Assembly (NCBI GenBank): GCA_040830545.1
Contig: JBFOMB010000104.1
Coordinates: 1-12,881 of the forward strand
Direction: 5' to 3'
Length of the DNA: 12,881 bases
From: HXMU1420-2 sp040830545
Lineage (GTDB): Bacteria; Pseudomonadota; Alphaproteobacteria; Rhodobacterales; Rhodobacteraceae
In this document: in pieces, positions 12,807-12,881 of the stretch
Position numbering within the stretch: position 1 is the stretch's first letter
Layout of the letters: each line of letters opens with the position of its first letter
Translations under genes and position numbers: made by a program
Notes under the pieces: model-generated
Told to the model about the DNA's origin: nothing
The model's input: only the letters and a program-made list of their open reading frames with translations
Database searches by the model: none

Positions 12807-12881
12807 GTCAAACGCGCCCGCACCATGTGCCGCTTGCGCCCGTATCCCGGCACGCGTTCCACGTCGAACCCGGCCTCCTGC
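12803..12881 (-). CDS. mnmD: C-terminus of a tRNA mnm5s2U34 methyltransferase-like protein (MnmD/MnmC N-terminal domain), partial
   Basis: The minus strand enters at the window edge in an open frame that ends in QEAGFDVERVPGYGRKRHM followed by VRARLT and a TGA at 12805-12803. The G(F/Y)GRKR.M motif close to a C-terminus is typical of the methyltransferase domain of MnmC and the stand-alone MnmD, which finish the 5-methylaminomethyl modification of wobble uridine in certain tRNAs. Only 26 codons are visible, and the upstream catalytic part lies outside. Because the protein ends here, without an oxidoreductase domain after it, the stand-alone MnmD form or a reversed fusion is suggested. The assignment rests on one motif. 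Confidence 0.65.
   Translation of the reverse strand, partial: QEAGFDVERVPGYGRKRHMVRARLT

Overview
The window looks like a chromosomal segment of a marine alphaproteobacterium of the Rhodobacteraceae (Roseobacter) type. This is inferred from the high GC content, the gene styles (dapA divergent from a soluble lytic transglycosylase, a COG1653-type sugar-binding protein with a Tat signal, hairpin-rich intergenic regions) and a terminator-associated motif I recall from this family. No rRNA, tRNA or CRISPR array was seen.

Layout. Positions 1-111 are one end of an IS3-family insertion sequence, with the first 24 codons of orfA on the minus strand. It has cut into an AraC-type regulator, of which only the C-terminal half remains (112-622, +). 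Downstream on the same strand are an alpha/beta hydrolase with a Cys in the nucleophile position (721-1647) and a flavoprotein that closely resembles iodotyrosine deiodinase (1806-2498). A hairpin at 2505-2528 separates this block from a convergent sugar operon.

The sugar operon runs on the minus strand from 5641 to 2529: MalK/UgpC-type ABC ATPase, SGNH esterase, FucU/RbsD-type mutarotase, ribokinase-type kinase. It diverges, across a 220-base regulatory region, from a Tat-exported solute-binding protein (5862-7511, +). Together these suggest capture and import of a sugar, possibly acylated, followed by deacylation, anomer or ring conversion and phosphorylation. No permease genes lie in the window, although the binding protein and the ATPase both need them.

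After the binding protein come tandem hairpins and a possible 56-residue membrane protein, then an exported cyclase-family protein (7938-8885) whose metal-binding motif is altered. A hairpin-rich convergent region (8893-8990) follows. The right end is housekeeping: dapA (minus), slt (plus), an EamA-type exporter (minus, overlapping the slt tail by 27 bases), and the last codons of a gene resembling the tRNA-modifying methyltransferase mnmD, coupled to eamA through an ATGA overlap.

Most notable are the deiodinase homologue beside an IS-disrupted regulator, the sugar transport locus without permeases, the divergent exported cyclase, and the probable dispersed intergenic repeat. All functions are read from motifs and remembered family features; no database search was run.
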